Assembly: GCF_900106075.1 (NCBI RefSeq)
Contig: NZ_LT629794.1
Span: 2,997,501 to 3,061,500 of the forward strand
Source: Polaribacter sp. Hel1_33_78
GTDB lineage: Bacteria; Bacteroidota; Bacteroidia; Flavobacteriales; Flavobacteriaceae
Direction: 5' to 3'
Length of the DNA: 64,000 nt
Below are positions 53,182 through 62,430 of this stretch, piece after piece. Within the stretch, counting starts at the first letter, position 1. Every line of letters begins with the position of its first letter. The notes under the pieces are model-generated. The model was not told where the DNA came from. It was given only the letters and a program-made list of their open reading frames with translations, and ran no database searches. Position numbers and translations under genes: made by a program.

Positions 53182-54213
53182 TCACTTCTTAAACCTCAAC
53201 ACTTCACTACGCCCTTTTTTAAAGATTTTATTGCTATTTCCCTTGCCTTTTCTCAATTCTTTTTGTGCTGAAAAAGACAATTGAATTACCTCTTGACAAT
53301 CTATAGAACAAGTATTTTCCATACTTTCTGAGCATTCATCACACTGTATAAAGAGTAAATGGCAGGCTTCGTTGGCACAATTTGTATGTGTATCACAAGA
53401 TTTTCCACATTGGTGACAATTAGAGACTACATCATCGGTAATTTTTTCTGCTCTTCTATGGTCGAATACAAAGTTTTTACCTATAAATTTATTTTCTATG
53501 CCCTCAGATTTTACTTGACGTGTGTATTCTATAATTCCACCCTCAAGCTGAAAAACATTTTTGAATCCTTTGTGTTTGTAATATGCAGATGCTTTTTCGC
53601 AACGAATTCCGCCAGTACAATACATCAATAAATTTTTATCTTCTTTATTATCTTTCAAATCTTCTTCAATAATATCTAAAGAATCTCTAAATGTATCTAC
53701 ATCTGGTGTAATTGCTCCATCAAAATGACCAATTTCACTCTCATAATGATTGCGCATATCCACACAAACTGTATCAGGATTTGCCAACATCTCATTAAAT
53801 TCCTTCGCATTTAAATGAACACCCTTAGCGGTTACATCAAAAGTTTCATCATTTAAACCATCGGCAACAATTTTGTTTCTAACTTTTACCTTTAACTTTA
53901 AAAAAGACTTATTATCGTGTTCAATAGCTACATTTAACCGAATATTTTCTAAAAAAGAAATACTATCTAATTGGTCTTTTAAAGCATAAAATTTTTCGGA
54001 AGGAACAGATAATTGAGCATTGATACCTTCGTAAGAAACGTAAATTCTACCAAGCACATCTAAAGCGTTCCATTCTAAGAATAACTTATCTCTAAATAAT
54101 TGTGGATTTTCTATCTTATAATATTGATAGAATGATATCGTGAGGCGGTCTTTACCAGCTTCATCAATTAATGCAGCGCGTTCTATAGCGCTTAACTTAT
54201 TGTACAGTTGCAT
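53182..54213 (-). CDS. trhO: tRNA uridine(34) hydroxylase (rhodanese-like)
   Basis: This 343-residue cytoplasmic enzyme forms 5-hydroxyuridine at the wobble base of tRNA with oxygen. It has an N-terminal acylphosphatase-like domain ('RIYVSYEGINAQLSVPSEKF'), then a rhodanese domain at about 125-225 with catalytic Cys199 in 'LLMYCTGGIRCEKASAYY'. A Cys-rich C-terminal zinc-like module of about 60 residues follows ('CHQCGKSCDTHTNCANEAC', 'CDECSESM'). A -7 box TACATTTG lies at 54254-54247, without the Crp/Fnr dyad. Confidence 0.93.
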   Translation of the reverse strand: MQLYNKLSAIERAALIDEAGKDRLTISFYQYYKIENPQLFRDKLFLEWNALDVLGRIYVSYEGINAQLSVPSEKFYALKDQLDSISFLENIRLNVAIEHDNKSFLKLKVKVRNKIVADGLNDETFDVTAKGVHLNAKEFNEMLANPDTVCVDMRNHYESEIGHFDGAITPDVDTFRDSLDIIEEDLKDNKEDKNLLMYCTGGIRCEKASAYYKHKGFKNVFQLEGGIIEYTRQVKSEGIENKFIGKNFVFDHRRAEKITDDVVSNCHQCGKSCDTHTNCANEACHLLFIQCDECSESMENTCSIDCQEVIQLSFSAQKELRKGKGNSNKIFKKGRSEVLRFKK

Positions 54214-54352
54214 GCTATACTAATTAGGTTAAACAAAATATTTTTGCAAATGTAGTTAATTTTTAAAATTGAATTCTTCAAAAACGGAACCATTTATATC
54301 CTTAATTTTCAATTCACAAATACTACAAGGATTTCTTAAATAATTCTAAAAC

Positions 54353-54396
54353 CTAACTTTTATCATATTTTAGGAAATACTTACCCATTAAATTTG
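54353..54396 (+). promoter_or_regulatory. Promoter with Crp/Fnr-type dyad for pflB
   Basis: CTAAC-TTTT-ATCAT (54353-54366), then a -7 box TAAATTTG (54389-54396). The dyad centre is 36.5 bp upstream of the last G, exactly as at four other promoters in this window. The dyad is less symmetrical than the others but fits TRAY-N4-RTYA. The predicted leader is about 39 bases. Confidence 0.55.
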
Positions 54397-54439
54397 TAGT
54401 TCATAAAAAGAATACATAAAATTTTAAATACATAAAGTG

Positions 54440-56695
54440 ATGGAAATAGAAGAATTAATCTTAGAAAAACCAAAAAGTGAAGGGTTTAAAAAAGGAGTTT
54501 GGAATACCTCTATTAACGTTAGAGATTTTGTTGTAAAAAACATTATCTCTTACTTTGGAGATGCCCAATTTTTAGTCGGCGCAAGTGAAAAAACTCAGAA
54601 ACTATGGGAAGTTTGTAAAAAAGCAACTGAAATAGAAAGAAAAAAAGGTGGAGTTCACTCTGTTGATACAGAAACTATTTCTAGAATCTCAAATTTTGAA
54701 GCAGGTTATATAGACAAAGAAAATGAAGTGATTGTTGGTTTACAAACTGATACTCTTTTAAAAAGAGCTATGAAACCTTTTGGGGGTTATAAAGTAGTTC
54801 AAAAAGCACTAAAAGAACAAGGTTTAAAACCAAGTGAAAATATTAATACATTATTCACTAAATACGTAAAAACACACAATGATGGTGTTTTTGCTGCCTA
54901 TAATGCTGAAATCAAAAAATTTAGATCCTTAGGTTTTTTAACAGGGTTACCAGATAATTATGCACGTGGCAGAATTATTGGTGATTATAGACGTGTTGCT
55001 TTATACGGAATTGACAAATTAATTGAAGTTAAAAAACATGATTTAGCAAATATTGAAGGGCCAATGACAGATGCCGTAATTCGTTTAAGAGAAGAGGTTT
55101 CTGAACAAATTAAAGCATTAAAAGAGATGATCGTAATGGGTAATCATTACAATTTAGATTTAAATCGTCCTGCAGAAAGTGCACAAGAAGCGGTTCAATG
55201 GACATATATGGCATACTTGGCTGCTGTAAAAGAGCAAGATGGCGCTGCCATGTCATTGGGTAATGTTTCTACTTTTTTAGATATTTTTATTGAACAAGAT
55301 TTACAAAACGGTATTATAACTGAAGTGGAGGCACAAGAATATATAGACCAATTTGTAATGAAACTAAGAATGGTGCGTCACTTAAGAATGGCTGCTTATG
55401 ATGAAATTTTTGCTGGAGACCCAACTTGGGTAACTGAAGCAATTGGTGGTATATTAAATGATGGACGTTCTAAAGTAACAAAAACTGCTTTCCGTTTCTT
55501 ACATACTTTATACAACTTAGGCCCATCACCAGAACCGAATATTACTGTTTTATGGTCTCCTTTATTACCATCAAACTTTAAAAAATTCTGTGCAAAAGTT
55601 GCTATTGATACTTCATCTATACAGTTTGAAAATGATGATTTAATGAGAACTTTAAGAGGTTCTGATGATTATGGAATTGCTTGTTGTGTTTCTTATCAAG
55701 AAATTGGAAAACAAATTCAATTTTTCGGAGCAAGAACAAACTTAGCTAAAACATTATTACTAGCTGTAAATGGGGGAAAATGTGAAATTACAGGAACTCA
55801 AATGGTTGATGGAATTGAAGCTGATGATAATGAATATTTAGACTTCGATAAAGTAATGGTTAACTTTAAAGTAGCTATGAAACAAGTAGCTCGTGTTTAC
55901 AATGATGCCATGAACATTATTCATTATATGCATGATAAATACTACTACGAAAAAGCTCAAATGGCTTTAATTGATACAAACCCACAAATTAATATCGCTT
56001 ATGGTATTGCAGGTTTATCAATTGTAGCAGATTCTTTATCAGCAATTAAATATGCAAAAGTAAAACCTATTAGAAATGAAGAAGGTTTAACTGTAGATTT
56101 CAAGATTGAAGGAGAATTTCCTAAATATGGAAATGATGATGATAGAGTCGATATTTTTGCTCACAATAGTGTTGAAGACTTCAATAATGAATTAAAAAAA
56201 TTAAAAGTTTATAAAGACGCAGATCCTACAATGTCTGTATTAACAATTACATCTAATGTAGTGTATGGTAAGAAAACCGGAGCAACACCAGATGGTAGAG
56301 CTTCAGGTATCCCTTTTGCTCCTGGCGCAAACCCAATGCATGGGCGTGACACAAATGGCGCAATTGCTTCTTTAAATTCTGTTGCTAAAATAGATTATAA
56401 AGATTCCCTTGACGGAATTTCTAACACATTCTCTATTGTTCCAAAATCTTTAGGAGCTACTGAAGAAGAGAGAATAGACAATTTAGCAGCTACCTTGACA
56501 GGATACTTCGAACACGGCGCACAACACCTTAATGTAAATGTATTAGATAGAAAAACTTTAATAGATGCCATGGAGCACCCAGAAAATCATCCGCAATTAA
56601 CGATTAGAGTTTCTGGATACGCTGTTAATTTTATAAGATTAACCAAAGAACAACAAATGGAAGTTATTTCGCGTTCGTTCCACGAATCTATGTAG
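54440..56695 (+). CDS. pflB: Pyruvate formate-lyase (formate C-acetyltransferase)
   Basis: This 751-residue glycyl-radical enzyme makes acetyl-CoA and formate from pyruvate and CoA without oxygen. The active-site pair Cys-Cys lies in '[11 protein letters not shown]' (about 415-416). The radical glycine is Gly726 in '[14 protein letters not shown]', about 25 residues from the end as expected. '[20 protein letters not shown]' is typical. I use the ATG at 54440; a GTG directly before it (54437) is the only extension. It is first of the pflB-pflA-OFA run and preceded by an FNR-like promoter, which fits anaerobic induction. Such an enzyme indicates fermentative ability in a lineage often called strictly aerobic. 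Confidence 0.96.
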   Translation: MEIEELILEKPKSEGFKKGVWNTSINVRDFVVKNIISYFGDAQFLVGASEKTQKLWEVCKKATEIERKKGGVHSVDTETISRISNFEAGYIDKENEVIVGLQTDTLLKRAMKPFGGYKVVQKALKEQGLKPSENINTLFTKYVKTHNDGVFAAYNAEIKKFRSLGFLTGLPDNYARGRIIGDYRRVALYGIDKLIEVKKHDLANIEGPMTDAVIRLREEVSEQIKALKEMIVMGNHYNLDLNRPAESAQEAVQWTYMAYLAAVKEQDGAAMSLGNVSTFLDIFIEQDLQNGIITEVEAQEYIDQFVMKLRMVRHLRMAAYDEIFAGDPTWVTEAIGGILNDGRSKVTKTAFRFLHTLYNLGPSPEPNITVLWSPLLPSNFKKFCAKVAIDTSSIQFENDDLMRTLRGSDDYGIACCVSYQEIGKQIQFFGARTNLAKTLLLAVNGGKCEITGTQMVDGIEADDNEYLDFDKVMVNFKVAMKQVARVYNDAMNIIHYMHDKYYYEKAQMALIDTNPQINIAYGIAGLSIVADSLSAIKYAKVKPIRNEEGLTVDFKIEGEFPKYGNDDDRVDIFAHNSVEDFNNELKKLKVYKDADPTMSVLTITSNVVYGKKTGATPDGRASGIPFAPGANPMHGRDTNGAIASLNSVAKIDYKDSLDGISNTFSIVPKSLGATEEERIDNLAATLTGYFEHGAQHLNVNVLDRKTLIDAMEHPENHPQLTIRVSGYAVNFIRLTKEQQMEVISRSFHESM

Positions 56696-56713
56696 TGCTT
56701 TTTATTTATTCAT

Positions 56714-56797
56714 AAGGGGTTCAAAAAAACAATTGACTCTTAAAAGAGCTTACTTTTTTAGAAAAGTACTATCAATTTTTTTTGAATCCCTTTTTTT
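56714..56797 (+). terminator. Long hairpin with T-run between pflB and pflA (attenuator/processing site)
   Basis: AAGGGGTTCAAAAAAA-CAATTGA (from 56714) can pair with TCAATTTTTTTTGAATCCC ending near 56790, giving an imperfect stem of about 20 bp. An inner CTCTT-AAAAGAG hairpin sits in the loop, and the outer stem is followed by TTTTTTT. It lies 19 bp after the pflB stop. It probably stops most transcripts or protects the pflB 3' end, so pflA is made in smaller amounts, as the catalytic activase requires. Confidence 0.75.
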
Positions 56798-56818
56798 ATT
56801 CACTTAAATATCAGAAAA

Positions 56819-57568
56819 ATTAAAACTTCAGAAAACATATTAAACGTTCATTCTATAGAGTCATTTGGAACTCATGATGGACCAGGAATTAGAATGGTTG
56901 TTTTTTTACAAGGATGTAAATTAAAATGCCAATACTGCCACAACCCAGATACAATTGATACGCATGGAGGAGAAGAACATCATATTGAAGATTTGGTGCA
57001 AAGAGCTATAAAAATGAAATCATATTTTGGTGAAAAAGGTGGCGTAACCGTATCTGGAGGAGAACCTTTATTACAAGCTCATAATCTTATTTCTTTCTTC
57101 AAAAGATTAAAAGAAGAGGGAATTCATACTAATATTGATACCAATGGTCGAATGTTAAATCACCCTGTTATTGAGTTATTAGATGATTATGCAGATTTGG
57201 TAATGTTAGACATTAAACACATGACTGAGGAAGGGTTTCAAAAAATCACCGGTAAAAAAAATAAAGAAACTACCTTCAATTTTGCTAAACACAGAGAAGC
57301 TTCTGGCAAAAAAATGTGGTTGCGGTATGTCTTAATACCAGAAATTACAAATACTCCTGAATTATTGCATCAATTAGGTAACTATTTTAAAGATTACACC
57401 ACAATAGAGCAAATAGAATTGCAACCTTATCACAAATTAGGCATCCATAAATGGGAAGCTTTAGGTTGGGATTACGAATTGAAAGATGCAAGAGAAAACA
57501 CTCAAAAAGAATTAAAAGAAGCGTCCACTATTTTAAGCAACTATTTTGATAAAGTTAAAATTAATTAA
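56819..57568 (+). CDS. pflA: Pyruvate formate-lyase activating enzyme, with a non-standard start codon
   Basis: This radical-SAM protein installs the glycyl radical on PflB. The cluster motif C-x3-C-x2-C is 'QGCKLKCQYCHNPDT', preceded by 'HSIESFGTHDGPGIR', which is invariant in PflA. Then come 'GVTVSGGEPLLQA' and 'DTNGRML'. The first ATG (56894) falls inside this block and would remove the conserved start. The frame is open back to the TGA at 56783 but has no ATG, GTG or TTG. I therefore place the start at ATT 56819 ('MKTSENILNVHSIESFG' if read as Met), giving 249 residues against 246 in E. coli. ATT at 56798 is another option. It is 4 bp from the OFA gene. Confidence 0.88.
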   Translation: MKTSENILNVHSIESFGTHDGPGIRMVVFLQGCKLKCQYCHNPDTIDTHGGEEHHIEDLVQRAIKMKSYFGEKGGVTVSGGEPLLQAHNLISFFKRLKEEGIHTNIDTNGRMLNHPVIELLDDYADLVMLDIKHMTEEGFQKITGKKNKETTFNFAKHREASGKKMWLRYVLIPEITNTPELLHQLGNYFKDYTTIEQIELQPYHKLGIHKWEALGWDYELKDARENTQKELKEASTILSNYFDKVKIN

Positions 57569-57571
57569 ATA

Positions 57572-58831
57572 ATGAACACACCAAAACTAAAAAATAGATG
57601 GTTAATTGCAGCATCTGCTGTGGGTATTCATATTTCCATAGGATCTGTGTATGCATATTCTGTAATGACAAATCCAGTAAAAGAAATATTTGATGTTGAA
57701 GGAAGTGTAATTAAATGGGCGTTTAAAATTGCCATTTTATTATTAGGGTTGTCAGCAGCACTTTTGGGTCGCTGGGTAGAAAAAGTAGGTCCGAAAATTA
57801 GCGGAACCACAGCAGGAATTTTATATGGAATTGGTATTTTAGGTTCAGGTTTAGCAGTTGAAATAGAATCTCTAACCTTATTTTACTTATTTTATGGAGT
57901 TATCGGTGGAATCGGTTTAGGAATAGGATATATAACACCAGTAAGTACATTAGTAAAATGGTTTCCAGATAAAAGAGGATTAGCAACAGGAATGGCAATA
58001 ATGGGGTTTGGTTTTGCCGCATTAATTTTTGGTCCAGCAATGGCGAAATTATTTGAAATCGTTGGAGTTTCAAATGCATTTTACATTTTAGGAGTAATCT
58101 ACATGATTTTAATATTGACATCTTCAAGATATATTGAAAGACCTCCTGAAGGTTATCTTCCTGCTGGCTTTAAAGAAGGTGAAGGAAAAATAATTGAAGA
58201 AGATATTTCTAATATTACCGCAAATGAAGCGCTAAAGTCTACTCGTTTTTATTACATATGGATTATGATGTTTATTAATATTGCCTGTGGCATTGCAATT
58301 ATTTCTGCAGCTAGTCCAATGATGCAAGAAAAATTAAATTATTCACCCATGGAAGCGGCAGCAATTGTTGGTTTTATTGGGGTTTTCAATGGTTTAGGTA
58401 GAATTATTTGGTCTTCATTGTCAGATTATTTAGGAAGAGCAAATACTTTTATTATTTTCTTTGCTTTCCAAATTTTAGCATTTTATTTCTTACCAAAAAT
58501 TGGAGTTGAAAGTATTTTCTTAATTGTACTTTTTACCGTAATTACTATGTATGGAGGTGGTTTTGCAACATTACCCGCATTCTTAGGTGACTTATTCGGA
58601 ACCAAACAACTGGGAGCAATTCACGGAATGGTATTGGCTGCTTGGGCATTAGCAGGTGTTATTGGACCTACAGTTTACGATATGGTGAAGGAACAAACTG
58701 GTTCTTTAGATACAACTCTGGTCATTTTTGCAGGATTATTTATAATTGCGCTAATTGTTTCTATTATGATGAAGATTTCAATTACAAAATACAAGGGTTT
58801 AAAAGTTCAAAAATTAAGTGCGGTAGCATAA
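57572..58831 (+). CDS. OFA-family MFS transporter (oxalate/formate antiporter type)
   Basis: This 419-residue protein has 12 predicted membrane helices. It shows OFA signatures: 'AVGIHISIGSVYAYSVMTNP' in helix 1, 'GRWVEKVGPKISG' in the 2-3 loop, 'IGLGIGYITPVSTLVKWFPD' and 'KRGLATGMAIMGFGFAAL' in helices 4-5, and 'SSLSDYLGRANTF' in the 8-9 loop. Position 4 bp after pflA suggests that it exports formate, or exchanges it for another monocarboxylate, to relieve formate made by PflB. The substrate is inferred from context only. A strong terminator follows. Confidence 0.9.
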   Translation: MNTPKLKNRWLIAASAVGIHISIGSVYAYSVMTNPVKEIFDVEGSVIKWAFKIAILLLGLSAALLGRWVEKVGPKISGTTAGILYGIGILGSGLAVEIESLTLFYLFYGVIGGIGLGIGYITPVSTLVKWFPDKRGLATGMAIMGFGFAALIFGPAMAKLFEIVGVSNAFYILGVIYMILILTSSRYIERPPEGYLPAGFKEGEGKIIEEDISNITANEALKSTRFYYIWIMMFINIACGIAIISAASPMMQEKLNYSPMEAAAIVGFIGVFNGLGRIIWSSLSDYLGRANTFIIFFAFQILAFYFLPKIGVESIFLIVLFTVITMYGGGFATLPAFLGDLFGTKQLGAIHGMVLAAWALAGVIGPTVYDMVKEQTGSLDTTLVIFAGLFIIALIVSIMMKISITKYKGLKVQKLSAVA

Positions 58832-58852
58832 TTCATTTTATTTAAACTAAAT

Positions 58853-58890
58853 AATAGAGAAACACTCACATATGGGTGTTTCTCTATTTT
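58853..58890 (+). terminator. Strong terminator after the pfl operon
   Basis: Perfect 13-bp stem AATAGAGAAACAC/GTGTTTCTCTATT with a 10-base loop, 22 bp after the transporter stop codon, ending in TTTT. It is nearly symmetrical and may work on both strands. Confidence 0.92.
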
Positions 58891-58959
58891 AAAAAAGGAT
58901 TTTGTGTATTAATAATTAATGTATATCTCGCCATAAAGAATTTAACCAAAACAATTGTT

Positions 58960-59436
58960 ATGAAGTATTTATTAGTTGCTATAGCCTTATTTTTATGTGT
59001 TAATATTAAATCCTAAGAGCTGCCAAAAAAATCTAAAATATTCGTTGGAGTAATTAACTAATATGGTAAAAAAATTGCAAAAGGAAGAATTGTTAAAATT
59101 ACAGACTCTACCCTTGTTCTAAAAAAAAGAAATGAATCAATGATAATTCCTTCCAATGAAATCACTTATTTGAAAACAAAAAAATCTAATAAGTACAACG
59201 CTATAGTCCGTGCTAGTTATTTTTTATTATCACCTATTATCCTTAACTCTGGAGCTAGTATTGGTTATATAACTACTCTTTTTAACCAATCTAAGCAATA
59301 TTTATTTACCGGAGACATTGCGAATAGAAAAGGCTTAAAGAAGGTATGTATAGTCCTCAAAAATATTAATTTTCAATCAAATCGTTTAATTTTAAACATC
59401 AGGATTTTATTTGCTAAATTTTTAAACTTTCTATGA
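58960..59436 (+). pseudogene. Broken gene for a small secreted protein (two in-frame TAA codons)
   Basis: An ATG at 58960 starts a signal peptide 'MKYLLVAIALFLCVNIKS' and then hits TAA at 59014-59016, exactly where Gln (CAA) is expected for an 'SQE' cleavage site. The same frame continues 'ELPKKSKIFVGVIN', a second TAA at 59059-59061, then 'YGKKIAKGRIVKITDSTLVL' and 'KKRNESMIIPSNEITYLKTK', and runs to 59436. The middle part looks like small Bacteroidota proteins with an SH3/Sm-like 'GKI..I.DS.L.L' motif. Its C-terminal end loses protein character and may contain a frameshift. Recent decay by point mutation is the simplest reading. It lies alone between the pfl terminator and asd. Confidence 0.75.
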
Positions 59437-59516
59437 TTTATTGGGGTTTGTGTAATTTGTTTCACCCTTTTTTTTAAGATATTTGCAGCTCTATTTAAAT
59501 AATTAAATTTAGGGCA

Positions 59517-60506
59517 ATGAAAATAGCTGTAGTTGGTGCAACCGGAATGGTTGGCACAGTAATGTTAAAAGTATTAGAAGAGCGTAACTTGCCGATAACA
59601 GAATTTATTCCTGTTGCATCAGAAAGATCGGCTGGAAAAAAATTATCTTACAAAGGAAAAGAATATACCATTGTAACTTTAGCCGATGCTTTGAAGATGA
59701 AACCAGATATTGCGCTATTTTCGGCTGGCGGAGATACTTCTATGGAATGGGCTCCAAAGTTTGCTGAAGTTGGGACAACTGTAGTAGATAATTCTTCTGC
59801 TTGGAGAATGGATCCTACCAAGAAATTGGTTGTTCCAGAAATTAATGGTGATGTTTTAACGAAGAATGATAAAATTATTGCAAACCCAAATTGTTCTACA
59901 ATTCAGTTAGTAGCTGCTTTATCTCCTTTACATTTAAAATATAAAATGAAACGTTTAGTAATTTCTACCTACCAATCTGTTTCTGGTTCTGGTGTTAAAG
60001 CTGTTCAGCAATTAGATAATGAAGAAGCTGGTATTGAAGGTGAAATGGCGTATCCTCATAAAATTGGAAGAAACGCAATACCTCATTGTGATGTTTTCTT
60101 AGAAAACGGATACACAAAAGAGGAAATGAAATTGGTTAAAGAACCAAAGAAAATTTTACGTGATGATTCTTTTTCTGTAACGGCAACTGCTGTTAGAATA
60201 CCGACTTCCGGTGGGCATTCTGAAGCTGTAAATGTTCAGTTTGAATATGATTTTAATTTAGCTGAAGTTCGTCAAATATTAACAGATACTCCAGGCATTA
60301 TTGTTGAAGATGATTTAGCAAACAACGTGTATCCGATGGCAATAAATGCTCATGATAAAGATGAAGTATTTGTTGGTAGAATTAGAAGGGATGAATCTCA
60401 AGAAAATACCTTAAATTTGTGGATTGTTGCAGATAACCTAAGAAAGGGTGCAGCTACAAATACAGTTCAAATTGCCGAATATTTAGTAGCAAATAATTTG
60501 GTATAA
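59517..60506 (+). CDS. asd: Aspartate-semialdehyde dehydrogenase
   Basis: This 329-residue enzyme reduces aspartyl phosphate to aspartate semialdehyde with NADPH, the branch point to lysine/diaminopimelate, threonine and methionine. The nucleotide motif is 'VVGATGMVGTVML' (5-17) and the catalytic Cys126 lies in 'IANPNCSTIQLV'. 'STYQSVSGSGVKAVQQL' and 'TAVRIPTSGGHSEAVNV' complete the family signature, the latter with the catalytic His. Its length fits the family. It starts a + strand run of three genes. Confidence 0.96.
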   Translation: MKIAVVGATGMVGTVMLKVLEERNLPITEFIPVASERSAGKKLSYKGKEYTIVTLADALKMKPDIALFSAGGDTSMEWAPKFAEVGTTVVDNSSAWRMDPTKKLVVPEINGDVLTKNDKIIANPNCSTIQLVAALSPLHLKYKMKRLVISTYQSVSGSGVKAVQQLDNEEAGIEGEMAYPHKIGRNAIPHCDVFLENGYTKEEMKLVKEPKKILRDDSFSVTATAVRIPTSGGHSEAVNVQFEYDFNLAEVRQILTDTPGIIVEDDLANNVYPMAINAHDKDEVFVGRIRRDESQENTLNLWIVADNLRKGAATNTVQIAEYLVANNLV

Positions 60507-60516
60507 AATATATGTA

Positions 60517-61563
60517 ATGTCAGCATTTTACAAAGTAAACATACAAGAAATACAACAAGAAACCGCAAATGCGGTTTCTGTCTCATTTAACATACCTGAG
60601 AATCTAAAATCTAATTTCAACTTTAAATCTGGGCAATATATTACGTTGCAAAAAGAAATTAATGGTTCAGCAATTAGAAGAGCTTATTCAATTTGTTCTG
60701 CTCCACAAAGCGGAGATATCAGGGTCGCAATAAAAGCAGTAGAAAACGGAAAGTTTTCTACCTATGCAACCTCTCTTCTAAAAGTTGGTGATGAAATTGA
60801 AATTACTGCACCAGAAGGACGTTTTTTACTAAACCCTGAGGCAAACAAAAATTATATTGGTTTTGCTGCTGGTAGTGGAATTACACCAATTTTATCCATG
60901 ATTAAAACAGTTTTAGAAACTGAAGCATCTGCAACATTTACTCTAGTTTATGGAAATAAATCTGAGGCAGACACCATGTTTCATTCTGAATTAAATACGC
61001 TTAAAGCATCTTTTTCAGATAGATTTAATTTACATTATATTTTTAGCAGAGAGAACGTAAAAAATGAATTAAGAGGCAGAATTGATGAAAATGTTACCAA
61101 CTATTTTGTAAAGAACATGTACAAAGAAACTTCTTTTGATCAAGCTTTTCTGTGCGGGCCAGAAGAAATGATTCATGAAGTTTCAAAAACTTTAGAGAAT
61201 AATAAAATTACTAAAGAAAATATTCATTTTGAATTATTTACAGCTACTGTTGATGAAGAAGCTGCTTCTGAAGTTAAAGAAGGAACCACAGAAATTACTG
61301 TTTTGTTAGATGACGAGAAAACTACGTTTACCATGGAACAAACAGATAATATTTTAGCTGCAAGTTTGCGCAAAAACATAGATGCTCCATATTCTTGTCA
61401 AGGTGGTGTTTGTAGTTCTTGTTTAGGGAAAATTACAGAGGGAAAAGCGGTTATGGTTAAAAACTCAATTTTAACAGATAGTGAAATTGAAGAAGGTTTA
61501 GTTTTAACCTGCCAAGCGTATCCAACAACGCCAAAAGTTACCATAGACTTTGATGATGTATAA
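60517..61563 (+). CDS. PaaE-like ferredoxin/flavin reductase (FNR domain plus 2Fe-2S domain)
   Basis: This 348-residue protein has an FAD-binding domain ('GSAIRRAYSICSAPQ', the RxYS motif, about 50-64), an NAD(P)-binding domain ('GFAAGSGITPILSMIKTVL' and 'FLCGPEEMIHEV') and a C-terminal plant-type 2Fe-2S ferredoxin domain with Cys294, Cys299, Cys302 and Cys332 ('CQGGVCSSCLG' and 'LTCQAYP'). This domain order is that of PaaE and other oxygenase reductases. No paaABCD genes are near, so it may serve another oxygenase or desaturase. It follows asd by 10 bp. Confidence 0.88.
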   Translation: MSAFYKVNIQEIQQETANAVSVSFNIPENLKSNFNFKSGQYITLQKEINGSAIRRAYSICSAPQSGDIRVAIKAVENGKFSTYATSLLKVGDEIEITAPEGRFLLNPEANKNYIGFAAGSGITPILSMIKTVLETEASATFTLVYGNKSEADTMFHSELNTLKASFSDRFNLHYIFSRENVKNELRGRIDENVTNYFVKNMYKETSFDQAFLCGPEEMIHEVSKTLENNKITKENIHFELFTATVDEEAASEVKEGTTEITVLLDDEKTTFTMEQTDNILAASLRKNIDAPYSCQGGVCSSCLGKITEGKAVMVKNSILTDSEIEEGLVLTCQAYPTTPKVTIDFDDV

Positions 61564-61584
61564 AATTCCGTATTTTTGTTAAAT

Positions 61585-62250
61585 ATGGATATTTACGACT
61601 TTAAAAATGCTTTAATAATAGGTTTTTTTATGGCTTTCATGATTGGCCCTGTTTTTTTTATGCTGATTCAAACTAGTATTTTAAAAGGAGCTAGAGCCGC
61701 CATTGTCTTTGATCTAGGAGTAATTATTGGTGACCTTACTTTTATTTTAATTGCGTATTACGGAAGTAGACCTTTATTAGAAAAAATAAAGGACGATCCA
61801 CGATTATTTTTTATTGGTGGCTTGGTTTTAGTCATTTATGGGTTAATAACATACTTCAACAAAGAAAATAAAAAAGAAGCACTAGAATCTGCTAAAATTA
61901 TAGAAGTCCCTATTAAAAATAATTATTTAAAACTCTTTTTAAAAGGCTACTTTTTAAACTTTATAAATATTGGTGTGCTAGCTTTTTGGTTAGGAACCGT
62001 TTTAGTAATTGGTCCTGCTTTAAAAATGGATCAAACTGCAATTTTTTGGTACTTTGGTACGATACTAATTAGCTATTTTGTTACAGATTTAGGGAAAATA
62101 GTTTTAGCTAAAAAACTGAAAAATAAAATGACTCCACGTGTAATTTATAGAGTAAAGAAAATTATGGGAATTATTTTAATTGTTTGTGGTGTATTTTTAA
62201 TGCTCAAAGGATTTATCCCAAGTGAAAAAATAGATAAATTAATTCAATAA
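61585..62250 (+). CDS. LysE-family amino-acid exporter
   Basis: This 221-residue protein has six predicted membrane helices. The LysE/RhtB pattern is present: 'ALIIGFFMAFMIGPVFFMLI' and 'QTSILKGARAAIVFDLGVII' at the start, then 'GGLVLVIYGLITYFNK' and 'FINIGVLAFWLGTVLVIGPA'. It exports amino acids or similar small metabolites by proton antiport. I use the ATG at 61585; a TTG at 61576 would add three residues. It follows the reductase gene by 21 bp. Confidence 0.87.
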   Translation: MDIYDFKNALIIGFFMAFMIGPVFFMLIQTSILKGARAAIVFDLGVIIGDLTFILIAYYGSRPLLEKIKDDPRLFFIGGLVLVIYGLITYFNKENKKEALESAKIIEVPIKNNYLKLFLKGYFLNFINIGVLAFWLGTVLVIGPALKMDQTAIFWYFGTILISYFVTDLGKIVLAKKLKNKMTPRVIYRVKKIMGIILIVCGVFLMLKGFIPSEKIDKLIQ

Positions 62251-62430
62251 CCTTCAACTACTAATTAAGACCCTATTCTTAACAAAATTTTATTTGCTCT
62301 TTTGTTTCAAAATACTAGACAATTTTCGGCAAAATATATTAAACACTATCATGTTCATACTTTTTATTAAAAATAAACACACCTATTTTGCATAAAATAC
62401 AATATATTTAGTTTTTTTAAAATAAAAATT

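Noticed and set aside
53152..53199. Imperfect inverted repeat at the trhO 3' end (TTGAGTGGTTTAAG with CTTAAACCTCAA)
   Set aside because: A two-base bulge, a 22-base spacer and no T-run on the minus strand; one arm lies in coding sequence. Not convincing as a terminator.
61576..61584. TTG start of the LysE gene, and the GTG at 54437 for pflB
   Set aside because: An ATG follows within one to three codons in both cases and better fits the family N-termini.
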